In this document: positions 1 to 11,889 of the stretch, in pieces
Layout of the letters: every line of letters begins with the position of its first letter
Position numbering within the stretch: the stretch's first letter is position 1
NCBI GenBank assembly: GCA_963920635.1
Contig: OY987298.1
Location: 38,533,787 to 38,597,786, forward strand
DNA: 64,000 nucleotides
From: Pseudeuparius sepicola
Taxonomy: Eukaryota > Arthropoda > Insecta > Coleoptera > Anthribidae
Direction of reading: 5' to 3'
Notes under the pieces: model-generated
Told to the model about the DNA's origin: nothing
The model's input: only the letters and a program-made list of their open reading frames with translations
The model's database searches: none
Translations under genes and position numbers: made by a program

Positions 1-159
1 AACAGACTCAATATTTGGTATTTAGGTTATTTTTTACGAAATAAAAATGAAAACTAACCTCAGTAGGTATACTGCAAATATTGACGAGGTCTCAGTTGTT
101 CGGCAGCGTGAAGGACCGAATAGATAAACCGTATCGGGGCGTGGGTCGACAACGAAAAT

Positions 160-734
160 CAACGGTTACACGGTTACAACACTGATTTATTTCGCACAAG
201 GTGAATGGTGAATACAATAAATACACAACCCGAACGTGGTCAACGGGAACGGCTTCCAGCCAACCGGACCGTCTGAACTCGCGGATCTCCCGTAAGCAGT
301 TCACCCCTCTGTGAATCAGGCTCCACTGTCCAATACGGTCCATGTCCATAATAGTCCATTCCGGAATTCCGGGCTCCCTATTCTGTGGTTCGGGGGAGAA
401 TTCCCCTTTACAGCGCTCACGCGTCGGTGCGAGCGGCACCAATACTCTTGGACGCCACGACTCCCACCGAGGCCATAATAACACCTGGGCGGTTCCCCTC
501 CGCCAGGACATACGCGCATTAGACACAAACTTGTTTCTAAAATATAAACTAAGACGTTTAAAAACACTTTAAACATTTTAAACTTCTCAAAACCCAAGCT
601 GCCGCTTTCAGTTATGTGACAAATGACATGTAACGTCTGACTAAGATGGTCACGTGATTTTTGTGCGCCAGGGCCTGTCTTCATAGTAGGCCTTGCGGAA
701 CAGTAATGATCACTCACTCTCACTAATTACAACA
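160..734 (-). mobile_element. Possible solo LTR
   Basis: This 575-bp GC-richer block stands out from its AT-rich surroundings and is flanked by the same 5-mer, aaaat, at 155-159 and 735-739. Read on the minus strand it begins TGTTGTAATT and ends AACCGTTG, with AATAAA signals about 30-70 bases before the end, as expected for the R region of an LTR. No coding sequence or primer-binding site lies on either side, so at most it is a solo LTR. The end is not the usual CA and the 5-mer is low-complexity, so a chance match is possible. The open frames across it look like shadows. Confidence 0.3.
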
Positions 735-739
735 AAAAT

Positions 740-2526
740 TGATGTCCTAAATACTATTTCTTCTCGAGAAAATAAATTTATCCCTTACTTGTACACCCCG
801 TATACCTAACTCATAAAATTCTGTGGAAAATGGAACAGAGACTGATATCTCCGAAGGCCTAAATTTTAAGCAAGAAATATCGGCTAATGCATTATCGGGC
901 ACCGAACACGCAGCCAGCAGATGCAATTTTTTAAAATTAAGTTTAAAAAACTGTGGGATTTTAAAATGCAATGATAACGAACTTAAAATACCCTTCCTTG
1001 CTGCCGGTTCGCCGTTCTGCAATCAATAATACCGGCATTCATTATGCATGAGTGCAATTAATATAAATTGCCTGTCATTTGATATGCTCCGTTGAAGTGA
1101 GAACAACAGGGACAGCGGCAAGTCAGCCCGCAGATTATTTTAGAACCGAGGTAGTGTCGGCATAGAAGAGTTCACAGCGACAAGGTCAGTTCTTATATGC
1201 ACTTCAAATGCTGGGTTGGAATAAACTGGTGAAGTAAAAAAAAGTAAACGCCGTTACCATCACCACGACGACACTGCAGTCAAGCTCGCATCGAAATCCA
1301 AAATGTGCATACATGTCAATTGCCCAGCCGGGTTGCAGCCGCTGCAGGTGCCAGATGAGCCACATTATTCTATCGAGGTTCATTTTAGGGGGTCGGAAAT
1401 TTAACATGTAATTGGTTTTCTTGTCGTAGTAGGTTCTTCTATGATGACAGTAAGAAAATATTTATCCCGACTAGCACAATAACTTTTTACTCTTTGACAA
1501 AAATTAAAATCGCATAAGGAAACAGGGCGCCAATTCGATTTGATTTCTGGTGGAGGTATACAAGTTGAAGGTGCCACATTTTTATGTTTAGTTAAAATTA
1601 CCTAATTCTTACTACCCAAATAGTCATATATTTATCTTGACCATACAAGTTTACCTCAATATAAGGTACAAATTTGGAAAGTATGGAATAATATACTGAA
1701 TGTTATATTTAAGTTAAAAATAGGTAACATAACTTTATGGGTTTTAGTCAAACTTACCACTGAAGTCGTAAAAACTAGGAAATAGGTAATTTAGTCTATA
1801 GGTACTTGGGACCAAAATCTGACCATAATGGAGAGCGGCAATTTTCTCTTTCTATCAATACGGTAGGTATATTCCTCTACCAATACCAACACATGGCCGA
1901 AAAAAAATTTAAATTACCCATATGCCATGAGCTATTTATTTTTAATTATTTAGGGGGACGTTAAACATTCCTTTTCTTTAAAAAATTAAATCTCTTCTGC
2001 CTTGGTCTTATAATCTACGTATATCTAACTAATAGATATAGGTACCTAACATAATATTAAAGGTTTTTGGATTTTGTTGTCTGTGCATAATATAAATTTC
2101 CTTGCGCCGAAAATATCGCGCGCCCATAAATATTGTGTATTTACAAAAATAAATATTTTATTTCTTTAATTTTCAAACATGTTTATTAACAAAGTTCGAA
2201 CAGAACAAGAAAACGTGCTATGCAAACCTTTGAGAAGTTAATTTAATGTTTAAAAGTGTGACTTTTTCATATTTTGAAAAATATTTGCAAACAATTTTAA
2301 TCCTTTTGATTTCAAGATGGAGGACATCGGTGTTTGTTTGATAGCAAATAAATTCTTAACTGCGAAGTTCTACTTTACGGGTTTAAGAAACTGATAGGTG
2401 ATAGGTACATTATATTTATATAGCATCTAATAGTAGTGTGTATTGTGAGAGGGCATCTTCTGAAATAGAAAGCTGCTCATGGAGACATTCGTCAATTTTT
2501 TCGCACTTCGTAGGTACCCTTTCAAA
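740..2526. other. Intergenic or intronic DNA, nothing recognised
   Basis: AT-rich sequence with frequent TAGGTA/TACCTA hexamers, which recur across the whole window. Only short open frames occur, with no domain I recognise and no element ends. Confidence 0.5.
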
Positions 2527-2601
2527 TCATTATTATTATCATCGTCATCGCCATCGCCATCGCCATCGCCAACGCCCTCGTCATCGTCATCGTCCTCGTC
2601 C

Positions 2602-2651
<50 letters not shown>

Positions 2652-2683
2652 ATCATCGTCATTATTATCATCATCATTATCAT
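2527..2683. repeat. CATCGT-type microsatellite, about 157 bp
   Basis: An interrupted run of TCATCG/CCATCG hexamers decaying to TCATTA at both edges. On the minus strand it reads as a long aspartate run inside a 168-codon frame, and on the plus strand as serine or histidine-arginine runs. The frames are by-products of a 3-base periodic repeat without stops, not evidence for a protein. Confidence 0.9.
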
Positions 2684-3699
2684 TCAACTCAATATGTCCA
2701 ACTTTGGAACATTGACATGCAGACTTAACAATTTCATCGATGTTATTTTCAAAGGCGTCATTTTTAATCTTCTGTATGGCCCGATAAAAAGAAGGGAAAT
2801 TGCTAAATGCCGTATGCGGTTTAGGTATGTCCCTACAATATTTTATAGAAAATAATTCTGAATCCAAATGTAGCGAATAACAGCTTATAGATATGTACCT
2901 ACATACCCACCTAATAAAAAAGTTACACCTCAACCTTTTCAGTTTAAGTTTTCAGTGTACGCGTTTTCTTTTCAAGTAAGTATAACACACTTCAAAAGAT
3001 TTTTCTGCTTTAAATACTGTGTTGCGATCATTTTAGTTCATAGCAATTATTATAAGAAATTTTGGCTTTCTAAGCTCTTTTCACTTTCAAGGCCAAAAAG
3101 CTAGTCTTTTTGAATTTTATAGAATTTATTAGGTTACATATGGTAATCTTGCTTAGACCTGTTTGTTGGGACTCTCTATATCTGATATTGACATCTTATA
3201 TTTAAAACACGTTCAGTAACTTAGAAGCGATAAATAATATATAAGTATTCCACTAATTTTTGGGAATAATTTAACGATCCGCGTAAGTCTCTGTGTTCAG
3301 CACGTAGCCTCGCTGATGACGAGCTGATCACGCTGTGGCCAGTGTTGACTGTAAATAATAGACTTTAATATCTGAATATCCTTACCTTTGTACGATACTG
3401 CGTCAGGGATTGGTGACGGCACAGGCAGGTGCTTTTCTTTCACTGGGCGTCAGCAGCCGCTGGCTGCCAGTGTCTTCAGCACGTGCCGTCTGCCGTTATG
3501 AAATCTTAATAAAACCGTTAATTATTGCTTGTAGAAATTAAATAGTCTGGAGGCGCCCATCTGCGCTTTCTTCGTGACAACTCGTACTAGCTCTGGGGCT
3601 GCACTACACACATGGCACTGATTTATAGAAACCGACGACTTTAAAATAGGAATTGCGAATCAGAAAAATTGTAGTTATAGTCGGGGAGCCAGCGACAAA

Positions 3700-4080
3700 A
3701 AAGTGCAAGAGTTTTGGAAAGGCTGATACTTTCAGATAAGACAGTATTTTGGTCATGGACAGCGACGGTACAGTCAGCAAGCCAGGTAGCGGGACACCTG
3801 GCGCTGGCGCGCTTGGGAAGGTGTAATTTTAATTAGTACCTGGAAAGTGTTTTGGAAAAGCTAAAAATTCGTAAATGTACAAAACCCGAGAAAAATGGTC
3901 AGACAGCTGTCTAATCGAACACGTGTAGTCAGCATTGCTCGAAACGTGTCGAAAAAATAATGTTCCTGCAAATGATTTGGAAAAGCCGAAATTCGGGTAT
4001 ATATTAATACAGTTAGTCCTATACATGAAAAAAATAGTCAGACATCGATTTGATAGAACCCGATCAGTCAGCAGCCAATA
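3700..4080. repeat. Diverged tandem repeat, about three units of 125-137 bp
   Basis: Three successive units share a start like TTTGGAAAAGCTRAA (near 3712, 3849, 3972) and an end like CAGTCAGCANNCC (near 3770, 3930, 4062), with AGTCAGAC boxes between them. The units are too diverged to be recently amplified. They may be a decayed satellite or minisatellite. Confidence 0.5.
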
Positions 4081-4212
4081 GAAGGCAAGAGAACGACCGC
4101 GTGCGCTTCACGGTAATGAGGGGTTCATGGGTGATGACTATTAAACTTTCGCATGTATTTCGTGTAAAAAAACATTTGTTATTTATTTTTAATATTTAAA
4201 CATTCATTATAT

Positions 4213-5757
4213 ACAGCGTGTCCCGCTGTGATTTCCGGAAGAGGGAAAAGTTTTTTATTCGTGTGTTTACGACAAAAAGTCACTTTTTATAAAAACTCCT
4301 GCTTGTTCCAAAACGCCCAAAACTATTAAAATATTTTTGATTTCAGGGTGTTCAGTATTTTGAAAAATTTAGAAAAATTTTGTTAGTCGCCAAGAGTAAA
4401 GGACCGTTGTTTTTGTCAATATCGAAAAATATTATCAAGGATGTCATTTAGAATCCACAGGGGATTACAAATTTGAGGTTTCAGAAATTTATGTTAATTT
4501 AAACAAGGCGGGCAGGCAATTTGTTTGTGCCGCTTTATTTCATATTTGCAGAATTTATACATTAATCAATTCCTTCAATGCTATTACGTTAATGCTAACA
4601 ATATGGAAAATTTACTTAAGCAAGCAATAATGTTATTATAATTTACAAAAATAAATCTGCGTTGAGGTCCTTTAACAAAATCACGCTTTTAAAAAATCTG
4701 TTTGGTCAATCCGAAATCATATGACCTCCATGAGAGTCAACTGCGGATGCTCTGTTAGTGTAACCTAGAAAATATTTATTTTGGATCAACAGAAACAAAA
4801 ACAGCATACATACATAGAAAACATGAAATATCTCAATATAACACCACGTACATTTGTTTTTAACAATGACACAGAGAGAAACGGCATTTTAAACAATAAT
4901 GTTTACGCAAAATGTAGTCTTGAGGTCGGATCCAGAATACCAGAATACCAGAGGCGGTGAGGTTTGGGCTGTCACAAGAACCGCTTTCTTCACGGACCTG
5001 TATAGACTTTTATTTATTCTAAGTTCCTTAATTTCTTTTTATAGAACTCCTTGATATAAGTTGTTGACACGATGATTGGAACCATCAGATCGCTCTCAAT
5101 TTTCCATTGACTTCTTATTCGTAATTCCAAGTTTCACAATCTTTTCGACGTGCTTCAAACATAGGTTTCTGCTGTTTGGTATGCCCACATCAATCGCATA
5201 ATATAGCCTCCCTAGAAGGTATCTATTATTATTATCTAGAGTTAGCCAAAATGCATTCTCACTCCCTCTACGGGGAACATTTACCGAGACCCCAGATCCT
5301 GGGATATACCATAAGGATTTCGCTCGAGCGAGACCTTTAGGTTACCTTAACGTTGTTGGATGTTCCTGCACTCCCTATGAACAGTGACTTTATTCTTTCT
5401 ATAGTCACTGCTATGAATTTCCTGACGGTTCGGGCTGTCGCAAATAGTATACCGCTTTCTGCATGGACCTGGAGTTTCAGTTGTTGGATCCAGCCAACGA
5501 TACATATATTATGAATACATTACCAAAGACAACTTGTCGTGTTTCATGATTTTAAAAAGATGTTATTGTTGGCGCATTCAATGTTTCCAGTTTTTTTATA
5601 CTATTTAGGTTATTTTGTAATCTCAAAGCATATACACGATATACAGTCTATCAAAAAACTATTTATTATGCATTACAAAATAGGAAAGACCCGCTAATGT
5701 AGAAGCAAAACCAAACCCGTGTCATTTGTATTGGCGTGAGTCATCTATTCATATAAG
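4213..5757. other. Mixed repeat fragments
   Basis: A lone TA-CAGCGTGTCCCGC terminus near 4214 resembles the mariner-type ends seen elsewhere, but no partner was found. Two stretches near 4960-5010 and 5423-5475 share GGGCTGTC and ACCGCTTTCT..CGGACCTG boxes, so they are copies of one small repeat. No gene is visible. Confidence 0.35.
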
Positions 5758-5759
5758 TA

Positions 5760-6927
5760 CAGTGTGTTTCACTTCAAGTCGAGACAATTCATTATTTTTT
5801 TACGGGTTGACCGATTTTCAAAAACTTTTTTTTAAATATAGTGCTCCGAAAGATCTATATTTTGACACAATTTTTTTTTCAGATTCGTCTTTTCCATGAC
5901 CTACTACGATCAAAATTATACTCCCAAAAAGTGCAAAAGTACATTAGGCATTTTTTTAGGAAAGAAATGAATAGCACATTCGTATTGATCATACCCGAAA
6001 ACCCCACATACCAAGTTTCACGGTCATAACTTATACAGGGCGTTCATAAAATAGCATCAAACAGCAAAAATACGGTGTTTCGGAGTACTCTGTACAAACA
6101 CCGAGAGATATTTTAAAATTATTTCTTTGCAGTTTAATTAGGGCTCACGTAAGCCATCAATTCCCACTATTTCATGGCCCTGCCTTATACAGGGCGTTCG
6201 CATTAAAAATACAAAAATTGAAAAAAATCGATTTTTCTCTTGGTGTTTTTTTAAATTTTTTCTACAATTTTAACTTATGCCTATTAAAAAACATAAACAA
6301 TATTAAATTTTAGAAAGTATTTTCAATAAAGAGCACCCTGGATACGTGGATACCAATCAATTTTTAAATTTTTTCAAATAAAAAAAGGGTGCTTCTTATT
6401 GAAAATACTTTCTAAAATTTAATATTGTTTATGTTTTTTAATAGGCATAAGTTAAAATTGTAGAAAAAAATTAAAAAAAAAAAACACCAAGAAAAAAAAT
6501 CGATTTTTTTCGATTTTTGTATTTTTAATGCGAATGCCCTGTATAAGGCAGGGCCATGAAATCGTGGGAATTGATGGCTTACGTGAGCCCTAATCAGACT
6601 GCAAAGAAATAATTTTAAAATATCTTTCGGTGTTTGTACAGAGTACTCCGAAAAACCGTATTTTTGCTATATTTGAAGCTATTTTGTGAAGTTATGACCG
6701 TGAAACTTGGTATGTGGGGTTTTCGGGTATGGTCAATACCACTGTGCTATTCATTTTTCTCCTAAAAAAAATGCCTAATGTACTTTTGCAGTTTTTGGGG
6801 GTATAATTTTGATCGTAGTAGGTCATGGAAAAGACGAATCTGAAAAAAATCAGTGTCAAAATGTAGATCTTTCGGAGCACTATATTAAAAAAAAAGTTTT
6901 TGAAAATTGTGTGTGTGAAACACACTG
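5760..6927. mobile_element. TA-flanked palindromic element (mariner-type MITE), 1168 bp
   Basis: Both ends read CAGTGTGTTTCAC and lie directly beside TA (5758-5759 and 6928-6929), the target duplication of IS630/Tc1/mariner elements. The two halves are reverse complements over most of their length, meeting near 6345. Inside each arm are further CAGGGCGTTC boxes, as if the arm itself were built from end-like modules. The matching small frames at 5841-6029 (+) and 6692-6925 (-) are one arm sequence read twice, not genes. There is no transposase, so it is non-autonomous. Confidence 0.85.
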
Positions 6928-7077
6928 TATATCGTTGGATCCAGCACTTTGATGTTTTTCAACAAACTTTTTGGTATAACACCAGTTGTTGACAATACAA
7001 ATAACAAATTAACCTACGACCCGAAAATGATTTTAACCACCGGTGGAAAAAAATAGGTTAACACGATTATGAAATTT

Positions 7078-7415
7078 GAGGGGGTTGCCTACAGCGAAAG
7101 TGACGTTAGATTTCGTATTTTTTTAAGTTGTATTGCATAAAATCTAATAACATTTTACCTGGCAAAAATTTAGTACAAACATCTCTGTCTTCATTTTAAT
7201 CATAAGATCTTACAAGCAGTGTTGTATTTTATAGGTTATGAAAACCTTGGGAAAAATAATAATTCCAGTGCATATGCTTTTAAGATCTTATGATTAAAAT
7301 GAAGACAGAGATGTTTGTACTAAATTTTTGCCAGGTAAAATGTTATTAGATTTTATGCAATACAACTTAAAAAAATACGAAATCTGACGTCACTTTCGCT
7401 GTCGGCAACCCCCTC
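7078..7415. mobile_element. Foldback element, 338 bp, near-perfect arms
   Basis: The left arm starts GAGGGGGTTGCC and the right arm ends with its complement. About 135 bases of each arm match almost base for base around a ~70-bp AT-rich spacer (7213-7281). The arms carry GTGACGT and end at an ATAAGATCTTA box. The few mismatches imply recent origin or gene conversion. A clear target duplication is not visible, so the superfamily is unassigned. Confidence 0.85.
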
Positions 7416-7419
7416 TTAA

Positions 7420-9140
7420 AAAATTCTAGTAAAAAAAATTAAAAAATATTTTCTGAAGTGCATTGAAACCCCTACCTAACGGCGCTTGCCTCGTCAGCTG
7501 GTAAAGCTCGCTCGTCAAGGCTGGTTGCGCAGTTGCCAGTTGCACAATATATCGTAGGTTTTTGTGTTTTCACAGATATCTCCAAAAATTTAAAAATATT
7601 CTGCTGTGACGATAAAAACATCAAGGTATAAGTTAATTTATTACCTACTCCCTTTTTGATATCCAATGTAAATTCTTTTCTTATTTTGTAAATATCGATG
7701 TAAGTACCTAATGCCCAAAAATGTTGAGCATCAATTAAAATCGTGCACAAAACGTACAAACGCATTACCTGTTAGCGCTGTTTAGACGAGTCCTTCAAAA
7801 ATGCCATCAGCAACTTGACTGCACACACAAGTTTATTCTATTCGTGAGCGTCAGAGCTAAGCACCTCCTATCGTTCAGCAAGGAACAAGGCATACGAGAC
7901 GGACTGGGACTACTGGGAGTAGAGTCCGGCGACAGCGGCTTCTATTGCCCACCCGATTATTGTTCTAACTCTCCCAATCCTGGAACTCTAGTTCATACCA
8001 ACTAACAGTGTGTCACTTTCCAGGGGTGTCACGGCCGAATTTCATTTTGTCTCAATCTTTTGTAAAATTGCCAATACAGGTGATTTAGGGAAGTCAGTAA
8101 ATGTCAAGCGAGTTGACAACGTCCGGGAGGACTGTACCCAGAACCAGACTTTTATTTTTATACATCATCATCATTATGTGGACACGTCCGAAATTTATCA
8201 TCCTTCGATTATGATTATGGTGGTCCCCCACCATCCCCACCTCCGCCAGTCCCGCCTGCCAAACTCGTCCGACGTGACCGGCTTGCACATCACTTCTTGG
8301 CCGGCGCTTATTCGCACTAATGCGCGGACACCGCGGGCAGGCCGCATTAGCCGAAAAACAAAACTCATTCGGCCGAATCATTATGTTGCGGGAAAATAAT
8401 GGAACCGCGGTGATTTTGCGCTTTTCCTTGATGGAATAAAGCCGGATTAGGTACTTGGGCTCCCGCCGCTCTGTGTTTTCCCGTGGCCCCATGGCTTTAT
8501 TTCCGAATAACAGCCAACAACGCCCCGCATTACCGCGATCCCAGATGAAACGTTGGACTTGGCCATCGCTAGTAAAAGCCTATAGTCGATTTTATTTTGT
8601 GAAGTCGGTAAAACGTGAACTAAACCACGCGAAGGTTGAATTTTCCAGGTTTGCACTAAAAATCACGCAGAGGCGCTCATTATTTGGTTCTATACTAAAA
8701 TCGAGCAACTCTTACGCCTGGCGTAAACAAGAGCACGTGCGTTGAAATATCCACCATAGCCGCACGGAGGTACGACCTTTATTTAATTTTAGTCTTACAA
8801 TTGTGTACATCAAAATATTTCAGACAATAATTATTGCCTTAATTAAAATGGTTCAAAACATCGATAAAATTATTTGTGGCAGTCTCTAAATAGCTGAAAA
8901 CAACAAGATAAAACCGAATATCTACACTTTTGCGATCGAGCACGTCCCTGTTGCCGAGTCGGGTGAAATTTTATAGCCTACCGACCAATCGCGGATCGTC
9001 ATTGAACACGTGGTTTTATTTACGCGAGGCGTACGGATTGCTCGATTTTACTATAGTTCTTTTCATCAGGATTCTTTATACTTATTCGAGCTTGACATTT
9101 TCTAATAGAGCTTTGTGCGAAAACTCCTCTACTAAGTAAA
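7420..9140. other. Non-repetitive tract with a GC-richer part at about 8200-9000
   Basis: From about 7850 to 9000 the sequence is less AT-rich and shows none of the element ends that fill the rest of the window. Overlapping open frames exist on both strands (for example 8010-8399 plus and 8094-8492 minus), but they oppose each other and contain no motif I recognise. It could be an untranslated exon, promoter or conserved non-coding element of a host gene. Confidence 0.3.
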
Positions 9141-9148
9141 TTATATGC

Positions 9149-9908
9149 TGCTGAACTGAAATTTGACACCCCTGTGTTCTTGGAATGGAAAATGAGCTCA
9201 AGATTTCAATATCTATTTATCCTCTTGGCCTTGCAGGTTCAACATTGTGCATATTTTCATTTGTATATATGATAAAATCAACTGTTTGCATAGAAATTGT
9301 CTAAGTTGGGGATCCGGAACCTTTGGCACTTAGAAAATACTTCTATTGCTTAACTCCACACGCCAAAACTTTGTTTTTTGCACCAGACGCATGTTTCGCT
9401 AACCATGTTAGCATCATCAGGAGATGATTAAGTCTAATCTACTTATTCCCAACCTATTCCATTTATACTGTGAACTACCTACTTTATTATTCTAATAATA
9501 TTTAACCGCTGTTTTGGGTTCAACGCAAATGGTAGATTTTACTGTCGTAAAACAAGTACAAATATATTTTTGTTGAAAAATGAAAAGATGGACTACAATG
9601 AAAAGGATAACCTAAAAAAAGTTATGAGTAAAAGCACGAGACGTCTAGAGATTTACATATTTAACTTATTCTCCATCCCCGAAAACACAGCATGCAGTGC
9701 CAAACGCCAGTGCAGCAACTTTATTATTTAAGGAGATACTAGAGGAGATATAGCCCTATTCAAGTTCAAAAAAGAACTTCAATGCCCTGGATGTCAGTAA
9801 CTAGTGAGATTTGACAGGTACCCATATATTTATTAAGCTTAATCGTCATATTTTGGCGCAAAATATAAGCAGTTGCTATTGGTTCATCAATATTGAAACA
9901 CCCTGTAT
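9149..9908. mobile_element. Family B element, inverted-repeat copy
   Basis: The left arm (about 9149-9310, plus) and right arm (about 9510-9908, minus) are the same sequence in opposite orientation. The right end closes with CACCCTG next to TA, the mariner-type terminus. Shared boxes are TTTTAGTGCATCTTTTCATT, GATAAAATCAACYGTTTGCG and GGCAAAACGTGCCCC, which identify the family at five other places in this window. The left terminus is missing. The 200-bp spacer holds a hammerhead-like motif and looks like foreign sequence. Confidence 0.7.
9386..9420 (-). ncRNA. Hammerhead-ribozyme-like motif
   Basis: On the minus strand a CTGATGA box is followed by GCTAAC-ATG-GTTAGC (a perfect 6-bp hairpin) and then GAAAC. 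The next bases, ATGCGTC, allow a two-base-pair stem III (AC with GU) and a cleavage-site GUC. This is the layout of the minimal type I hammerheads carried by Penelope-like elements and retrozymes. One extra U separates CTGATGA from stem II, and I can see only a weak stem I, so it may be a decayed or inactive copy. Confidence 0.4.
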
Positions 9909-9999
9909 AGGCTTTAGGGTGTTTACTTTCGCGTGGGCAATAACTTGTCATCCACATCGTTACTCCCGTCAATATAACGCTCTAGGTATATTTTTTCTG

Positions 10000-11427
10000 T
10001 AAACTAGAATTTAAATATCTATGATCTGCACAATGAAGGAAGAATGGAACTCTTGAAGAAAACAAATACCTGTATTATTCCTTTACATGGCAATTTCTTC
10101 CATTTGGTCATACACATAAAATGCTTAGTTTTGTATGCACCACTAAGGAGAGAATATTAACTTACTTGTAGGTGTCTTCTATGGTTTTCTATAAAATTTT
10201 TAATGTTTTCTAACAGTGTATTTAAAAAAAGTAGTATCTGGTCACGAAAATGCACCGCGTGTCCGCGTGTGACATTCTTCAGAAATGTTAAGTAACAATA
10301 CTTAGAATTAGCCTTAGAAAATCCCAAAATCTTAGGATTTTTGCATTTTGGATAAAAACTGCGGTGCCCCAATGCCCCCAGACGCTACACACCTGTCTAT
10401 AATTGTCATGGCTTTCCCTGACTGCAAACATCGAATTTTATATGACCCAAAAATTTTGGTTATTGCGTTCGTGGAATTGCTCTATTATTCGTCTTGTACC
10501 CATTAGTTTTTTTTTCATTTTCTGTGCCACGATCTAGCACGAAACCCTGTTTGTTCGCAGGCAACTTGTGGAAGGAGATATGCCTCCAGGCGTTCTTGCA
10601 CTGTGCACTGGTGAATTAACTTGCTGGCGTGTGCAGTGGTTCCATAATTATCTCCCATTTTCTTTGCAAAGGTTTCCTGGCTTGTATATCTACCTATGCA
10701 ATACTCGTTTTGTGACTTAGCTATAACAGAGCTACCTCCCGTAACTTATCGATCGTTTCGGTCACATATAATTTAGATAAATGCGCCCGTCCGAGACCGC
10801 CCAAGCCCCTGGTTTACTATCAATATATTATTAATATAAGAGTGCACGCCATGGCGCTTATCGACCGCGGCCATCTTTAGGCTCATATTTTCCGTGGCCC
10901 GGGCTATTCCGCGCTCCGGATATTGTAGGTGTGCATGTTGGTGCTTGTCTAATGGAGAAAAATTTGAGAGCACCCCGGCTAGTCATCGCGTGTGCTATGT
11001 GTAGCCTAGAAATGGACAACGCGGTTTGTTATAATTGAATGTTTTTTAAAACATCAATATTTTACAATGCGCCAATGTTTACGTTATACGTTTTGAACAA
11101 GACTTTCTTGTGTAAAACTGGAGTAACGCTAGTGTACAAAAAATGCCGACTTACTATAGTTTATGGGGGGGGGGGGGGTATTCTGTGGTTATAGGTAGTT
11201 TCTGACGTTTAGAATGTCCCATATTTTAAATATCCAATTTCACTACCATTTACTTTTTTTTACGGAAACGAGTTCTCTGTGCGGTCAATATTTCGCAGTT
11301 TTGCCACATTAACAGCGTTTTCATAGCCACATTTTTTTCTGATAACATGAAATTTCCGGTGCACTTTGAGAAAATCGTATGCACATTTTGGAATTCCTGG
11401 ATGATCTGTTCAACCTGTTGAATATTA
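10000..11427. other. Non-repetitive tract
   Basis: No element ends and no recognisable coding sequence. Roughly 10540-11030 is GC-richer and contains two non-contiguous short frames. A pure run of 14 G lies at 11165-11178. Confidence 0.35.
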
Positions 11428-11429
11428 TA

Positions 11430-11880
11430 CAGGGTGTCCGGTAAGTACGTGGACATCTCGTGACGTGGGAGCATGTAGGGAACGTCAAAATATTACGATT
11501 AAGCTTAACATCTACGGGTAAAATCTGAGGTACAGGGCTTTGTAGTTCTTTTTTTGAAATTTAATTATGGCAATATCTCCCAAAATAATCAATCTGCTGA
11601 ACTGAAATTTGTCACTGCTGTGTTTTTGGAGATGGACAATAAGAAGAAAATGTCAATTTATACGTGTCTGACAGAGGCCGCCACTTGCGCTGTTTTTTGA
11701 TCTTGCTTTTACTCGTAACTTTTTTGACGTTATCTTTTTGGTCCAGCAGATCCATCATTTTAGTGCATCTTTTCATTCTGCAATAAAAAGGTACTCTAGT
11801 TTCATAACGACCAAATCCACCGTTTGCGTTTAAATTGCCAAAACGTGCCCCAAAACACCTGTTGACTTCAATATTCGAAA
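11430..11880 (+). mobile_element. Family B element, single arm
   Basis: It starts CAGGGTGTCCGG next to TA at 11428-11429 and runs through the family boxes: AATATCTCCCAAAATAATCA near 11570, TTACTCGTAACTTTTTTGA near 11710, TTTTAGTGCATCTTTTCATT near 11756 and GCCAAAACGTGCCCC near 11837. The opposite arm is not recognisable, so this copy is truncated or decayed. It gives the best view of the outer end of the family. Confidence 0.65.
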
Positions 11881-11889
11881 AATAAAATT

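Noticed and set aside
2427..2933. 168-codon minus-strand frame with a long aspartate run, as a possible acidic protein
   Set aside because: The frame is open only because the CATCGT-type microsatellite lacks stops. The flanking codons have no recognisable composition or motif, and both plus-strand frames are open as well.
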